From Acutalibacter muris (lineage in GTDB: Bacteria > Bacillota > Clostridia > Oscillospirales > Acutalibacteraceae): a stretch of DNA of 64,000 nt. This document shows, piece by piece, positions 1 through 7,516 of this stretch (position 1 is its first letter; each line of letters opens with the position of its first letter). The stretch spans positions 3,720,001-3,784,000 of the forward strand of contig NZ_CP021422.1 of the NCBI RefSeq assembly GCF_002201475.1, written 5' to 3'. The notes below the pieces were generated by a model. The model was not told where the DNA came from. It saw nothing but the letters and a program-made list of their open reading frames with translations, and did not search any database. Position numbers and translations under genes: made by a program.

Positions 1-383
1 ACCTGATCGTTGTTCAGAGCGAGGAAGGGCTGGCGAAGATCGGCAAGGCCGCTGGCATCTATGGCGCGCCCCTGGCCATCATCGTCTGCGCTGACCACAA
101 CAAGGCGTGGGTGAGGCCCTTCGACCAGAAACAGACCGGGGACATTGACACGTCCATCCTGACCGACCACATGATACTCCAGGCCACGGAGCTTGGCCTG
201 GGCAGCGTATGGGTGTGCTACTTCAAGCCGGATGTGTTGAGCAAGGAGTTTGACCTCCCCGCTAACCTGGAGCCGGTCAACATTCTGGCTATCGGCTACG
301 CTGGTGAGAACTTCGCTGACCCGGAGCGACACAGCCAGACGCGCATCCCGGTAAGCGAACTGGTTTCCTACGAAAAGCTGTAA
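1..383 (+). CDS. Nitroreductase family protein, 5'-truncated by the window edge
   Basis: An open frame runs from base 3 to the stop at 381-383; the GTG at 111 is internal, because the coding frame continues upstream to the window edge. The visible C-terminal half reads like the FMN-binding nitroreductase fold: a segment with HMILQATELGLGSVWVCYF (helix and strand over the flavin in this family), then a typical ending with LAIGYAGE and a short basic tail. Members are cytoplasmic flavoenzymes that reduce nitro, quinone or flavin substrates with NAD(P)H; the substrate cannot be told here. A hairpin follows the stop. The N-terminus with the phosphate-binding Arg/Ser motif lies outside the window. 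Confidence 0.75.
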   Translation, partial: LIVVQSEEGLAKIGKAAGIYGAPLAIIVCADHNKAWVRPFDQKQTGDIDTSILTDHMILQATELGLGSVWVCYFKPDVLSKEFDLPANLEPVNILAIGYAGENFADPERHSQTRIPVSELVSYEKL

Positions 384-396
384 ACGAATCCTGCGG

Positions 397-430
397 GCGG
401 GTGCATTGGGGAATGTCCTCATGCACCCGC
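397..430 (+). terminator. Stem-loop after the nitroreductase gene
   Basis: Two perfect 10-base arms (gcgggtgcat and atgcacccgc) flank a 14-base loop and are followed by only a short T run. It sits between the nitroreductase stop and the convergent ArsR gene, so it may stop transcription from either side. Confidence 0.55.
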
Positions 431-443
431 TTTCCAACAGGGC

Positions 444-755
444 CTATTGCTCCGAGATGTGATCGTAGGTCTTTTTCAAAATCCATCTGACGTGTTCATC
501 GGCCAGACTGTAAAACACATTCTTTCCTGCCTTATGCCCAATCACCAACCGGGCGCTTCGCAGAATACGAAGCTGATGTGATATGGCCGATTCCGTCATT
601 TTCATTTCCCCTGCCAGTTCACTGACGCACCACTCCCGTTTCATCAGGAGCCATAAAATCCGTATGCGGGTATAGTCCCCCAGCGCCTTGTGAAGTTCAG
701 ATAGTGTGTCCAGTTCCTTTGCATCAGGCGTTAATATAGTGTTTCCTTTGTTCAT
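444..755 (-). CDS. ArsR/SmtB-family metal-sensing repressor, alpha-5 Zn-site type
   Basis: 103 residues from the ATG at 755 (MNKGNTIL...); the longer upstream frame has no convincing ribosome site. The winged helix is clear: ALGDYTRIRILWLL, then recognition helix TESAISHQLRIL and a beta-hairpin wing. The C-terminal helix contains DEHVRWILKKTYDHISE, an exact D-x-H-x10-H-x2-E pattern, which in SmtB/CzrA-type sensors is the inter-subunit alpha-5 Zn(II) site. It is expected to be a dimeric repressor released by zinc or a similar cation. It is divergent from a second ArsR gene (76 bp between starts) and close to a P1B-ATPase remnant, the usual target of such repressors. Confidence 0.85.
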   Translation of the reverse strand: MNKGNTILTPDAKELDTLSELHKALGDYTRIRILWLLMKREWCVSELAGEMKMTESAISHQLRILRSARLVIGHKAGKNVFYSLADEHVRWILKKTYDHISEQ

Positions 756-778
756 GGCTATCCCCAATCTTAGACCAT

Positions 779-807
779 TTGACAGACACGAGAGGACAGG
801 ATATGAT
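779..807 (+). promoter_or_regulatory. Sigma-A-type promoter for the plus-strand ArsR gene
   Basis: TTGACA at 779-784, a 17-base spacer and TATGAT at 802-807; a GGAGG ribosome site follows before the ATG at 832. It lies inside the 76-bp divergent region between two ArsR genes, so either repressor could bind over it. Confidence 0.75.
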
Positions 808-831
808 AGGGGAAGAAATGGAGGCGATACC

Positions 832-1194
832 ATGTCCCACTACCATCTTCCCCATAATCATGGGCAAAACATTGAGCGCGTTCTGGAACGGATGCCGCCT
901 TCTGACGCTTTCCAAATGACCGCCGCCACGTTCCAGCAGCTTGGCGACCCGACCCGCCTGCGTATTCTCTGGCTGTTGTGTCACAGCGAGGAATGTGTGT
1001 GCAATATCGCTGCCGCTATTGGAATGAGCGACCCTGCTGTATCCCACCACCTGCGGATTCTGAAAAAGGGCGGAATCATTGAAAGCCGCCGGGACGGGAA
1101 AGAGGTCTACTATACTTTGGCGGACACCACCCAGGCGAAGCTGCTGCACCGAACCATTGACGCGCTGTTTGAGATCACCTGTCCTACCGGCTGA
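832..1194 (+). CDS. ArsR/SmtB-family metal-sensing repressor, alpha-3N-like site
   Basis: 120 residues from the ATG at 832, chosen because GGAGG lies 8 bases upstream; an upstream in-frame start at 706 would overlap the divergent gene. The winged-helix core is LGDPTRLRILWLL with recognition helix DPAVSHHLRILKKGG. The metal ligands look different from the neighbouring sensor: a His-rich N-terminus (MSHYHLPHNHG) and a Cys pair in ECVCNIA at helix 3, the arrangement of alpha-3N sensors such as CadC or ZiaR, while the alpha-5 pattern is absent. It probably represses metal-efflux genes. A strong hairpin follows the stop. Confidence 0.85.
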   Translation: MSHYHLPHNHGQNIERVLERMPPSDAFQMTAATFQQLGDPTRLRILWLLCHSEECVCNIAAAIGMSDPAVSHHLRILKKGGIIESRRDGKEVYYTLADTTQAKLLHRTIDALFEITCPTG

Positions 1195-1199
1195 TAGAA

Positions 1200-1238
1200 G
1201 AAATGCGCCGCGCTTATGAAAGTGCGGCGCATTTCCTG
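1200..1238. terminator. Bidirectional terminator between ArsR and the ATPase remnant
   Basis: The inverted repeat gaaatgcgccgc / gcggcgcatttc lies between convergent genes; A and T runs on both sides suit termination on either strand. Confidence 0.7.
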
Positions 1239-1247
1239 TTTTATACT

Positions 1248-1850
1248 TCACTCCTGCGCCGGAGTTTCAAACTGCTTAACCCGCATGGCGCGGATGGCGT
1301 TCAGAATGGCGATCACCGAAACGCCCACGTCCGCAAATACCGCCGCCCACATATTGGCGCGGCCAACCGCCCCCAGGATTAGCACCAGGAATTTGACGCC
1401 CAGGGCAAAGACAATGTTCTCGTTGGAAATGCGGATGGTCTTACGGGCAATCTGCATAACAGCGGCAATCTTGGACGGCTCATCCGTCATCAGCACCACG
1501 TCAGCGGCTTCAATTGCTGCATCGGAACCGAGAGCGCCCATAGCGATGCCCACATCGGCCCGTGCCAGCACAGGTGCGTCATTGATGCCATCGCCTACAA
1601 AGGCCAGCATCCCCCGTTCGCTTTTCTGTTTCAGCAGTTCCTCCACGCGGTCTACCTTGTCGGCGGGGAGCAGTTCTGTGTAGGCCCGATCCAGACCCAG
1701 GCGGCGGGCCACGTCCTGCCCAACTGCATCTGCATCGCCGGTGAGCATGACCGTCCGGCGAATACCGGCGGCTTTCAGGGTCTTAATGGCAGCGGGCGCG
1801 TCTGCCTTGATTTCATCCGCAATCACAATACACCCTGCGTATCTTCCATG
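1248..1850 (-). pseudogene. P1B-type heavy-metal ATPase, C-terminal fragment
   Basis: The last ~200 residues of a Zn/Cd-type P1B ATPase are intact: AGIRRTVMLTGD (P domain), the hinge motif GDGINDAPVLARADVGIAMG, and two final membrane helices carrying ADVGVSVIAILNAIRAM, whose Asp is the transmembrane metal ligand of ZntA/CadA-type pumps. Everything upstream (metal-binding domain, helices 1-6, the phosphorylated DKTGT motif) is missing. Near 1850 the frame passes into unrelated sequence that is the antisense of an AraC fragment. It cannot pump ions. The two ArsR genes beside it suggest it was once their target. Confidence 0.85.
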
Positions 1851-2318
1851 GATAACTGCGCCCCGGAAATGACTTTCCCTCTGCGGCATTATCGTGGGAT
1901 CACCGTAGCACTCAACTTGACGTTTGTATCGGAACATCCCCCAGAAATTCTTGCGGAAACAGGAATTGATATTTACTCGTTCAAAGAGAGATTCTGTGCC
2001 GATGGAAGTTGCTTTATCATGCGGGCCAAAAATGAGATCGAGCATATCTTTTCAGAGCTGTACTCCGTACCGGATCGTTTGCAAAGACCATATTTCAAAC
2101 TGAAAGTACAGGAGCTTCTCTTGTTTTTGAGTATGGTGGATGTAGCCGAGGAAAAGCAGCGCGAATATTATACCTCGCCTCAAGTTGAAATTGTGAAGCA
2201 GATTCATAAGCGGCTCATTTCAAATTTGCAGGAGCGTCCCACGATTGAGGAACTTTCCAAAGAGTTTCTTATCAATACGGCCACTTTGAAAAAGACATTC
2301 AAAGCACCAATGTGCTAG
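1850..2318 (+). pseudogene. AraC-family regulator fragment, truncated at both ends
   Basis: The frame resembles the middle of a clostridial AraC-type regulator: FPLRHYRGITVALNL, then a helical linker, then the first helices of the DNA-binding domain with RPTIEELSKEFLINTATLKKTFK. The second helix-turn-helix is missing: the frame stops six residues after the first, and recombinase sequence begins. The N-terminus is also absent, since the homology begins at the ATPase junction near 1850. The ATG at 1848 is probably fortuitous. This is a dead fragment bounded by two recombination junctions. Confidence 0.7.
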
Positions 2319-2737
2319 GCACGTTGAAACTACATATTGGCATGGGGTTGAAGAATGATGATGGCGAAGATAACAGGTTGGATATCCAGATAAGGATGGC
2401 AGAAATCGATGCCGAGTTCAAGGCTATGCTCCAGGCTATAGCTACCGATACAGTTGAGGAATTCGATGAGCAAAGGGCTACTGCGCTCATGGCTGAGAAA
2501 AACAATCTGGAACAACTGCTGGCCCAATATGACAATGCACAGCAGGAAAAAGAGAATGCAGAGTCCCGGCTGGATGAGATTTTTACTATCCTGGCTGGAA
2601 TGGAGAATCATCCGATGGTATATGATGACAGGTTGGTGAGGCAGGTGCTGGAATGTGTGGTGGTGGAGTCGAAGGAGAAGATTAAGGTGATTTTTGCAGG
2701 AGGGTTGGAGGTTGAGCAGGCAATTGAGGACATGTGA
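2312..2737 (+). pseudogene. Large serine recombinase, C-terminal tail fragment
   Basis: 141 residues that look like the end of a large serine integrase/transposase: a long coiled coil (RMAEIDAEFKAML ... ALMAEKNNLEQLLAQYDN) and the terminal strand region DDRLVRQVLECVVVESKEK with KVIFAGGLEVEQ. The catalytic resolvase domain, recombinase domain and zinc ribbon are missing. The fragment starts at the AraC junction. It shows that a serine-recombinase mobile element once inserted or recombined here. Confidence 0.75.
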
Positions 2738-2948
2738 GAGTTCAGATACACCTAGCGACTGGAGCGATAGGGTGGGGGTAACCATCTAAATTGGACTATC
2801 CAATATTTTCACCTCGTTCTTTCTTGGAAATCCTTAACACCTGCGTATTACCTATTTTTCTGTGAAGTTGTGATGGATAATCTGAAGTTACCAGGCAAAG
2901 GCCAGAATGGCGCGTCAGCATACAGTCAAATAGATCCGAAAACAAGGC

Positions 2949-2984
2949 TTGACAAATCGTCTAAAATATGTAAAAATATTAGAC
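2949..2984 (+). promoter_or_regulatory. Promoter with overlapping palindromic operator
   Basis: A TTGACA -35 box at 2949-2954 is followed by an inverted repeat with arms gtctaa (2959-2964) and ttagac (2979-2984), with further inner symmetry aatat/atatt. The palindrome covers the spacer and the A/T-rich -10 area (the -10 itself is not well defined). A repressor bound here would block transcription of the two genes that follow; the XRE domain encoded at 3785 is the obvious candidate. Confidence 0.6.
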
Positions 2985-3010
2985 AGATAAATCAGATAGG
3001 AGGTATAATC

Positions 3011-3760
3011 TTGACTGAACATAAATATGCTGCCAATTTCCCCAGCGACGAGATGGTAATTCGCCGCATTGCCCGTGCCATCCAGAAGGCCATTGAAGAA
3101 GATGTGCCAGAATTTTGCCGTAAGAATCAAATGGAAACGATGAACAGCATTCGCTACGTCCGTGGCGATAAGATAAATGACAATCTGAGAACTCTAGTTG
3201 TGTCGGATGATGTTATTCTGATTTCCTTCAAGCGTTACTCTTGGGATGGACGGATGCTAGTCGATTTAAAAAGCAATATAACCTATACGGTTACGACAGA
3301 GCAGAATCTGATTGCGATTCCCAAAAAGAAAAACCGTACCTGTCCGCATTTCCTACAGTCCATCCTTGCTATAGAGAACGGCGATCTTCAGGGTGAATAT
3401 GCTCAGATGACTCTAATGCGGATGGAACAGTTTGAGGACAACGAGCTGGAAGAGGACTATAAGAAAATCGTGGCAGGTGTCCTCAATCCTGATTCTGGGT
3501 ACCACCATTATGTCGTGACATATGCTTTTGAAAAAAGCCAGCTCCTCAGTGTAAATATGGAGCTTCTTGACAAAGGATTTAACCGGGTAAGTTCTATTTC
3601 CCTAAACAACTTTATTAAACCTGACTTTGCACAACTGACCGCAGAGCAACCGGAAGATTCGGAAAAAAGTGCGGAGCCGGAGAAAACAGCCAGAGGCTTG
3701 GTATCCATAAAAAAAGGTATACGTCCGGAGCTTATCGAACTGGAAGAAGGGCAGGCATAA
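3011..3760 (+). CDS. Unknown protein paired with an XRE-ImmA/IrrE gene
   Basis: 249 residues from a TTG at 3011, chosen because a perfect AGGAGG lies 7 bases upstream and the operator-bearing promoter just before it; the longer frame from 2870 would run through that promoter. I see no signal peptide or membrane helix. The protein opens with a helical stretch (SDEMVIRRIARAIQKAIEE), has a mixed alpha/beta middle and ends in an acidic, low-complexity linker before ARGLVSIKKGIRPELIELEEG. I do not recognise a catalytic motif; it may belong to an uncharacterised Firmicutes family (DUF5986-like, unverified) that accompanies XRE-ImmA genes. It is 24 bp upstream of that gene, so they are co-transcribed. 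The AT-rich composition differs from the chromosome. Confidence 0.65.
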   Translation: MTEHKYAANFPSDEMVIRRIARAIQKAIEEDVPEFCRKNQMETMNSIRYVRGDKINDNLRTLVVSDDVILISFKRYSWDGRMLVDLKSNITYTVTTEQNLIAIPKKKNRTCPHFLQSILAIENGDLQGEYAQMTLMRMEQFEDNELEEDYKKIVAGVLNPDSGYHHYVVTYAFEKSQLLSVNMELLDKGFNRVSSISLNNFIKPDFAQLTAEQPEDSEKSAEPEKTARGLVSIKKGIRPELIELEEGQA

Positions 3761-3784
3761 CGCCTCCGTTAAGGAGAATAAAAA

Positions 3785-4990
3785 ATGGACAACAACAGAT
3801 TTCGTGGGGAAAGGCTGAAAAATGCGAGGCTTTTGCGTGGTCTGACATTGACGGAATTGGCCGGAAAAACGGATATTAGCAAGCAGTCTCTTTCTCAATA
3901 TGAAAATGGGAGTATACCAGATATACAGCGGGTAATGGCTATAGCCCGTGCACTTGATTTCCCAGCAGAATATTTCCTGCAAGAGGATAAGTGTAAAACG
4001 ATAACGGAAGTTACTTACTTCCGCTCCCTGACCAGTGCCACCAGAATGAGTCGCAAGGCTCATAGCCTCAAATTGGAATGCGTGGCAAAGGTGTTCCAAA
4101 TACTGGAACAATATGTGGAGTTTCCTATTTTGAACCTACCGAAAGTGGAATTTGTCGGAAACGACAATGAGTTTGACGATATTGCCCAAGAAGCCATGCA
4201 GGAGGAGATTGAGTCGATAGCACTGGTAATGCGAGAACATTGGGGATTGGGTCTCTTGCCAATACCTAACCTGCAACTCACTCTAGAGGAAAACGGTATT
4301 GTTGTTACAGGTTTTGATATCGTAGACAAGAAAATCGATGCATTTAGCCAGCGGACACTTATTGATGGCGGTGATGTATTCTTTATTGCAGTAGTGCAAG
4401 GAGAAAAGCCCAAGGGTAGAATTTTCTTTGATATGGCACACGAACTTGGGCACATCCTCCTTCACCCTTGGAGCGAGAGCCTTGACCTAATCAGCAAAGA
4501 GGATTTCAAGAGCCGTGAAAATCAGGCTAACAGGTTTGCCAGCGCCTTTCTCCTTCCGAAGGAGTCTTTTCTCCAAGAGATTCAGGCATATCCGACTGAC
4601 CTGAACTACTACCTGCACTTGAAAAAACGGTGGCATTGTTCCATGCAAGCCATGATATACAGAGCTCATCAGCTCAACGCAATCACTGATAATCAGTATC
4701 AATACATGATGCGGCAAGTTTCTAAAAAAGGCTGGCGCACAAATGAACCCGGTGATACGCCATACTATTTAAACGAAAATATTTTTCAAGGAGCTATCGA
4801 TGTACTCTTTGAAGCTGAGTACCTAAATCCGAGCACCCTTCTCCAGTTGTTTAAAAAATATGGCGTGACCATGTACCCGGAGGATATCGAGGAACTTCTC
4901 CATCTTCGGAAAGATACACTCAAGGTAGAACCGAGTCCGCCACGCATTGTTCAATTAAAGAGACCTGACCAACAAGATGGAGGAAACTGA
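3785..4990 (+). CDS. XRE helix-turn-helix / ImmA-IrrE metallopeptidase fusion
   Basis: 401 residues with an AAGGAG ribosome site. Residues ~5-65 form an XRE-type domain (TLTELAGKTDISKQSLSQYE). Residues ~170-280 are an ImmA/IrrE (DUF955) zinc peptidase: H-E-L-G-H at residues 219-223 and the downstream ENQANRFASAFLLP helix that supplies the third ligand. The C-terminal ~130 residues are a helical region of unknown role. In known systems such proteins cleave or bind a partner repressor, or act as antitoxins. The upstream 249-residue protein is the likely partner. The palindrome at the promoter fits autorepression. A small decayed gene overlaps its 3' end. Confidence 0.85.
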   Translation: MDNNRFRGERLKNARLLRGLTLTELAGKTDISKQSLSQYENGSIPDIQRVMAIARALDFPAEYFLQEDKCKTITEVTYFRSLTSATRMSRKAHSLKLECVAKVFQILEQYVEFPILNLPKVEFVGNDNEFDDIAQEAMQEEIESIALVMREHWGLGLLPIPNLQLTLEENGIVVTGFDIVDKKIDAFSQRTLIDGGDVFFIAVVQGEKPKGRIFFDMAHELGHILLHPWSESLDLISKEDFKSRENQANRFASAFLLPKESFLQEIQAYPTDLNYYLHLKKRWHCSMQAMIYRAHQLNAITDNQYQYMMRQVSKKGWRTNEPGDTPYYLNENIFQGAIDVLFEAEYLNPSTLLQLFKKYGVTMYPEDIEELLHLRKDTLKVEPSPPRIVQLKRPDQQDGGN

Positions 4991-5251
4991 AGCAACATTT
5001 GCAATATTGGCACGTTCCTACCTCGGCAGAGGGTGGAGTCGTGTCAGTATTTTGCTAATTGCTCAAATCAATGTGATGAATATTCTAAGCGATTAACTGA
5101 AAAATCACTGCTCAAGGCAGAAGATTTAGAGTAAATCCAAGATAGAATTTTTGATGTTATCAACAGTGGGCAAGCAAATATCCATGATCCAAAGGAGAAT
5201 AAAAGCTCCCGGCTATTGCAGAAACGTCTATATTTCATATACGAAAGGTAG
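4977..5251 (+). pseudogene. Decayed small gene between the ImmA fusion and the cyclase-like gene
   Basis: An ATG at 4977 overlaps the ImmA stop by 14 bases and opens MEETEATFAILARSYL..., a 39-codon frame ending at 5096. In the +1 frame coding-like sequence continues (CDEYSKRLTEKSLLKAEDLE, one TAA, then IQDRIFDVINSGQAN ... QKRLYFIYER, stop at 5249-5251). One frameshift plus one nonsense change would restore a protein of about 90 residues. I do not recognise the family. The alternative is that it is non-coding and the resemblance is chance. Confidence 0.4.
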
Positions 5252-5263
5252 TGTACATAATAA

Positions 5264-6247
5264 ATGGAGCGAGCAGTTGTAACTTTTATTGATATTTTGG
5301 GATTCAAAAATCTCGTAGATAGTAAGAGCGAACATGAGATGCACGAAATTTTGTCGCTGTTTCATAAGTTCAATAAAGAAACACCCTTTAGCGAATTTAT
5401 TCCTAAAGACTCCATATTATCAAAAGAGCTTTCTGAAACCATAAAAACCATTTTCTTTTCTGATTCGGTGGTGAGAATTAGATATGCACCAAATTATGAA
5501 AAAAGCAATGCGTGTGACGGGCTTTATATGTGCATTTTGGAAAAAGAGCTAATTTCATTAGCTGAAATTCAATTTGAACTATTGAAAAAAGGCATATTGA
5601 TTCGTGGGGGTATCACAATTGGAAACATATCATATAACAGTCAAACTAATCAGCTTTTTGGCAAAGCAATGAATCGGGCTTACGAACTTGAGAGTAAAAT
5701 AGCCAATTATCCTAGAATCGTTATTGACCCCACATTTTCCAACGTATATTCGCGTAGTATAGATTTTGTAGAAAGCCCAATTTGCATTGATTCAGAAATG
5801 CTTTTTTCTGTTGATTGTTTTAATGAACGAGAAGCGAAATTGCTATTATGTGATATAGAGAGATATTCAAATCTACGTTCGGAAGTTATCGAGCGAATGC
5901 AGAGAGAAATGGTTTTGCAAAAAGATATGCTTAAGGATTGCCGCAAAGCAATAATTGAAATGCTATTACAGAGTGTCCGTAATATGCGAATAAGCCCTTG
6001 TGATCCACCTTCTGAACATCTTTTTAAAATTCAGGATATAAAGATATTCGGCAAATATGCCTGGTTGGCAAATAGATTCAATGCTTCAATAGATAGTTGG
6101 GTGAAAGTGAAAGATGTAGTAGGTGATAACATTGAGTTTCCTGAAAAAATACACTTACGGGATTTCCAGTGGACTGACTCCCAGTTGGAACTGGATGATC
6201 GTTTGTTTGCCAATATTCCGGATGTATATCAAGTTGAAAATTTGTAA
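5264..6247 (+). CDS. Class III nucleotide-cyclase-fold protein
   Basis: 327 residues; weak ribosome site. The N-terminal ~170 residues match the class III adenylate/guanylate cyclase layout: VTFIDILGFK with Asp10 (first metal ligand), TIFFSDSVV with Asp67 (second metal ligand on the hairpin), RGGITIG (114-120), and FGKAMNRAYELE (132-143), equivalent to the G-x-x-V-N-x-A-x-R segment. Asn137 is kept but the transition-state Arg is Glu141. The C-terminal ~150 residues are helical and unknown. The family is often of unknown function; class III relatives include the pyrimidine cyclases of Pycsar anti-phage systems. No cyclic-nucleotide effector is visible next to it. Strongly AT-rich. Confidence 0.65.
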   Translation: MERAVVTFIDILGFKNLVDSKSEHEMHEILSLFHKFNKETPFSEFIPKDSILSKELSETIKTIFFSDSVVRIRYAPNYEKSNACDGLYMCILEKELISLAEIQFELLKKGILIRGGITIGNISYNSQTNQLFGKAMNRAYELESKIANYPRIVIDPTFSNVYSRSIDFVESPICIDSEMLFSVDCFNEREAKLLLCDIERYSNLRSEVIERMQREMVLQKDMLKDCRKAIIEMLLQSVRNMRISPCDPPSEHLFKIQDIKIFGKYAWLANRFNASIDSWVKVKDVVGDNIEFPEKIHLRDFQWTDSQLELDDRLFANIPDVYQVENL

Positions 6248-6430
6248 TAATAAAATCTTTAATGAAAACATTGTGCGGAATAAGATGATATGGAACTTGA
6301 TCATATTCGGAGCACAAGTTATAAGATTTGGTTTGTCACAGCTTAGAAAGCGATGTTGAGAGTTCGAATACAATGACCAATTTGGTAAAAATATCTTTTT
6401 CGTATCCACCTTACAAATAAACACACAAAA

Positions 6431-6459
6431 GCGCGGAGCCGAAAAGCTCCGCGCTTTTT
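6431..6459. terminator. Bidirectional terminator after the AT-rich island
   Basis: Arms gcgcggagc and gctccgcgc with a 6-base loop, followed by TTTTT on the plus strand and preceded by AAAA, which reads as T on the minus strand. It separates the AT-rich island from the TetR gene, which ends at 6462. Confidence 0.85.
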
Positions 6460-6461
6460 CT

Positions 6462-7016
6462 TCACAGCTTTATCCCATCCACCCCGTGGCACACCAGACG
6501 GATCGCCAACTCGATGATATCCTCCAGCGGGATCCGCTTGCCGTCGGCCACCCACTGCTTGTAGATTGCCAGGGTGCTCTGGGAGATAAAGGTCATGATG
6601 ATGTCCTGCCGGAAGGGGTCGCCGGGACCTTTCGTCCAGGTCTGGCTCATAATGTCGCTGGTGATGCGGCGGCTCACATAGTGGTAGCTGCCCGCGCAGG
6701 TGATGCGCTCACCCAGTTTTCCCAGACTCTCCTGGGACAGGAAAAACTCCCGGGTGATCTTGTCCATGTCCCGGGGCGGTGCCATGCCCTCGGTGCGCCT
6801 GATAAAGTCCTGGGCCAGGTCGTTCTGAATCTCCCGGAGCAGGTCGTCCAGAGAGTCGTAGTGCAGGTAAAAGGTCTTGCGGTTAATTTGGGCCCGCTGT
6901 GTCAGCTCCTTGATGGACATTTCCTCATAGTCCATCTCGCAGATCATCTCCTCAAACACCCGGCGGAGGTTCTCTTTGGTGCGCTGGACGCGCAAGTCCA
7001 CCTTCTTCTCCGGCAT
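6462..7016 (-). CDS. TetR/AcrR-family transcriptional repressor
   Basis: 184 residues with a good AGGAGGG site before the ATG at 7016. The N-terminal DNA-binding domain is clear: RTKENLRRVFEEMI, then EEMSIKELTQRAQINRKTFY with helix-turn-helix and the following LHYDSLDDLL. The C-terminal ~125 helical residues should bind an unknown ligand and dimerise. It is divergent from the iron-sulfur/aldo-keto reductase operon, with a perfect inverted repeat between them, so it most likely represses both itself and that operon. The inducer may be an electrophile or carbonyl compound handled by the reductases (inference). Confidence 0.88.
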   Translation of the reverse strand: MPEKKVDLRVQRTKENLRRVFEEMICEMDYEEMSIKELTQRAQINRKTFYLHYDSLDDLLREIQNDLAQDFIRRTEGMAPPRDMDKITREFFLSQESLGKLGERITCAGSYHYVSRRITSDIMSQTWTKGPGDPFRQDIIMTFISQSTLAIYKQWVADGKRIPLEDIIELAIRLVCHGVDGIKL

Positions 7017-7093
7017 GGTCAGCCCTCCTTTTCTTTATTTTACTATACTCGTGACGGATATGCAACACCTGACCCATATTTTCACTTGCAAAG

Positions 7094-7126
7094 TTACGCC
7101 ACATTTTTGCGTGAAGTGTGGCGTAA
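7094..7126. promoter_or_regulatory. Perfect inverted repeat, likely TetR operator
   Basis: Arms ttacgccaca (7094-7103) and tgtggcgtaa (7117-7126) are exact reverse complements with a 13-base spacer, centred in the divergent region between the TetR gene and the reductase operon. A TATACT-like -10 lies at 7174-7179. This is a plausible dimeric repressor site; binding by the adjacent TetR protein is inferred. Confidence 0.7.
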
Positions 7127-7206
7127 ACCCCATTCCCTGCTGAAATGGTGTGTACTTTCCCACTCGCAGCCGGTATACTGAACCCAGAAAGGCAGGGTGG
7201 ACTGTG

Positions 7207-7497
7207 ATGAGAACCAAAACGGTTGAGCCTATCACGGCGGAAAAGCTGGCAGGCTGTGGGAGATGCCAGAAATGCTCCCGGGGCTGTCCTGGGCACATTG
7301 ATATCCCGGCCATGCTGGAAATTTACTGCAAATTCCAGACCGGGGAGAAAGCGGCTCTCCGGCCCATCAAGGACTTTCAAAAGCAGGGACTGCCCATCTA
7401 CTGCATCGAGTGCGGGGCCTGCACGGATCACTGCCCTCGGCATTTTGATGTAAGGGCGGCGGTAAAGGAGCTAGCCATACAATCTATGATGCAGTAA
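7207..7497 (+). CDS. Stand-alone 2[4Fe-4S] ferredoxin-domain protein
   Basis: 96 residues from the ATG at 7207; the longer frame from 7150 crosses the promoter. Two cluster motifs are visible: CGRCQKCSRGCP and CIECGACTDHCP, separated by ~45 residues containing an HIDIPAMLEIY segment. This whole layout equals the C-terminal domain of ferredoxin-fused aldo/keto reductases such as the one at 33645 in this window, which has CRSCGYCLPCP, the same IxIP spacing and CLDCGHCKSKCP. Here the domain is separate and precedes two aldo/keto reductases by 19 bp, so it probably serves them as electron carrier. First gene of the operon controlled by the divergent TetR. Confidence 0.8.
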   Translation: MRTKTVEPITAEKLAGCGRCQKCSRGCPGHIDIPAMLEIYCKFQTGEKAALRPIKDFQKQGLPIYCIECGACTDHCPRHFDVRAAVKELAIQSMMQ

Positions 7498-7516
7498 GAA
7501 AAAGGGAGGAATCAAA

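Noticed and set aside
724..1251. Long minus-strand frame across the plus-strand ArsR gene
   Set aside because: It is the antisense of a clear winged-helix gene and has no family features or ribosome site.
1216..1683. Plus-strand frame over the ATPase remnant
   Set aside because: Ser/Ala/Thr-rich translation typical of a GC-rich antisense frame; the minus strand carries the real P-type ATPase motifs.
2870..3010. N-terminal extension of the unknown island protein from an ATG at 2870
   Set aside because: It would run through the TTGACA promoter and operator; the TTG at 3011 has a perfect AGGAGG.
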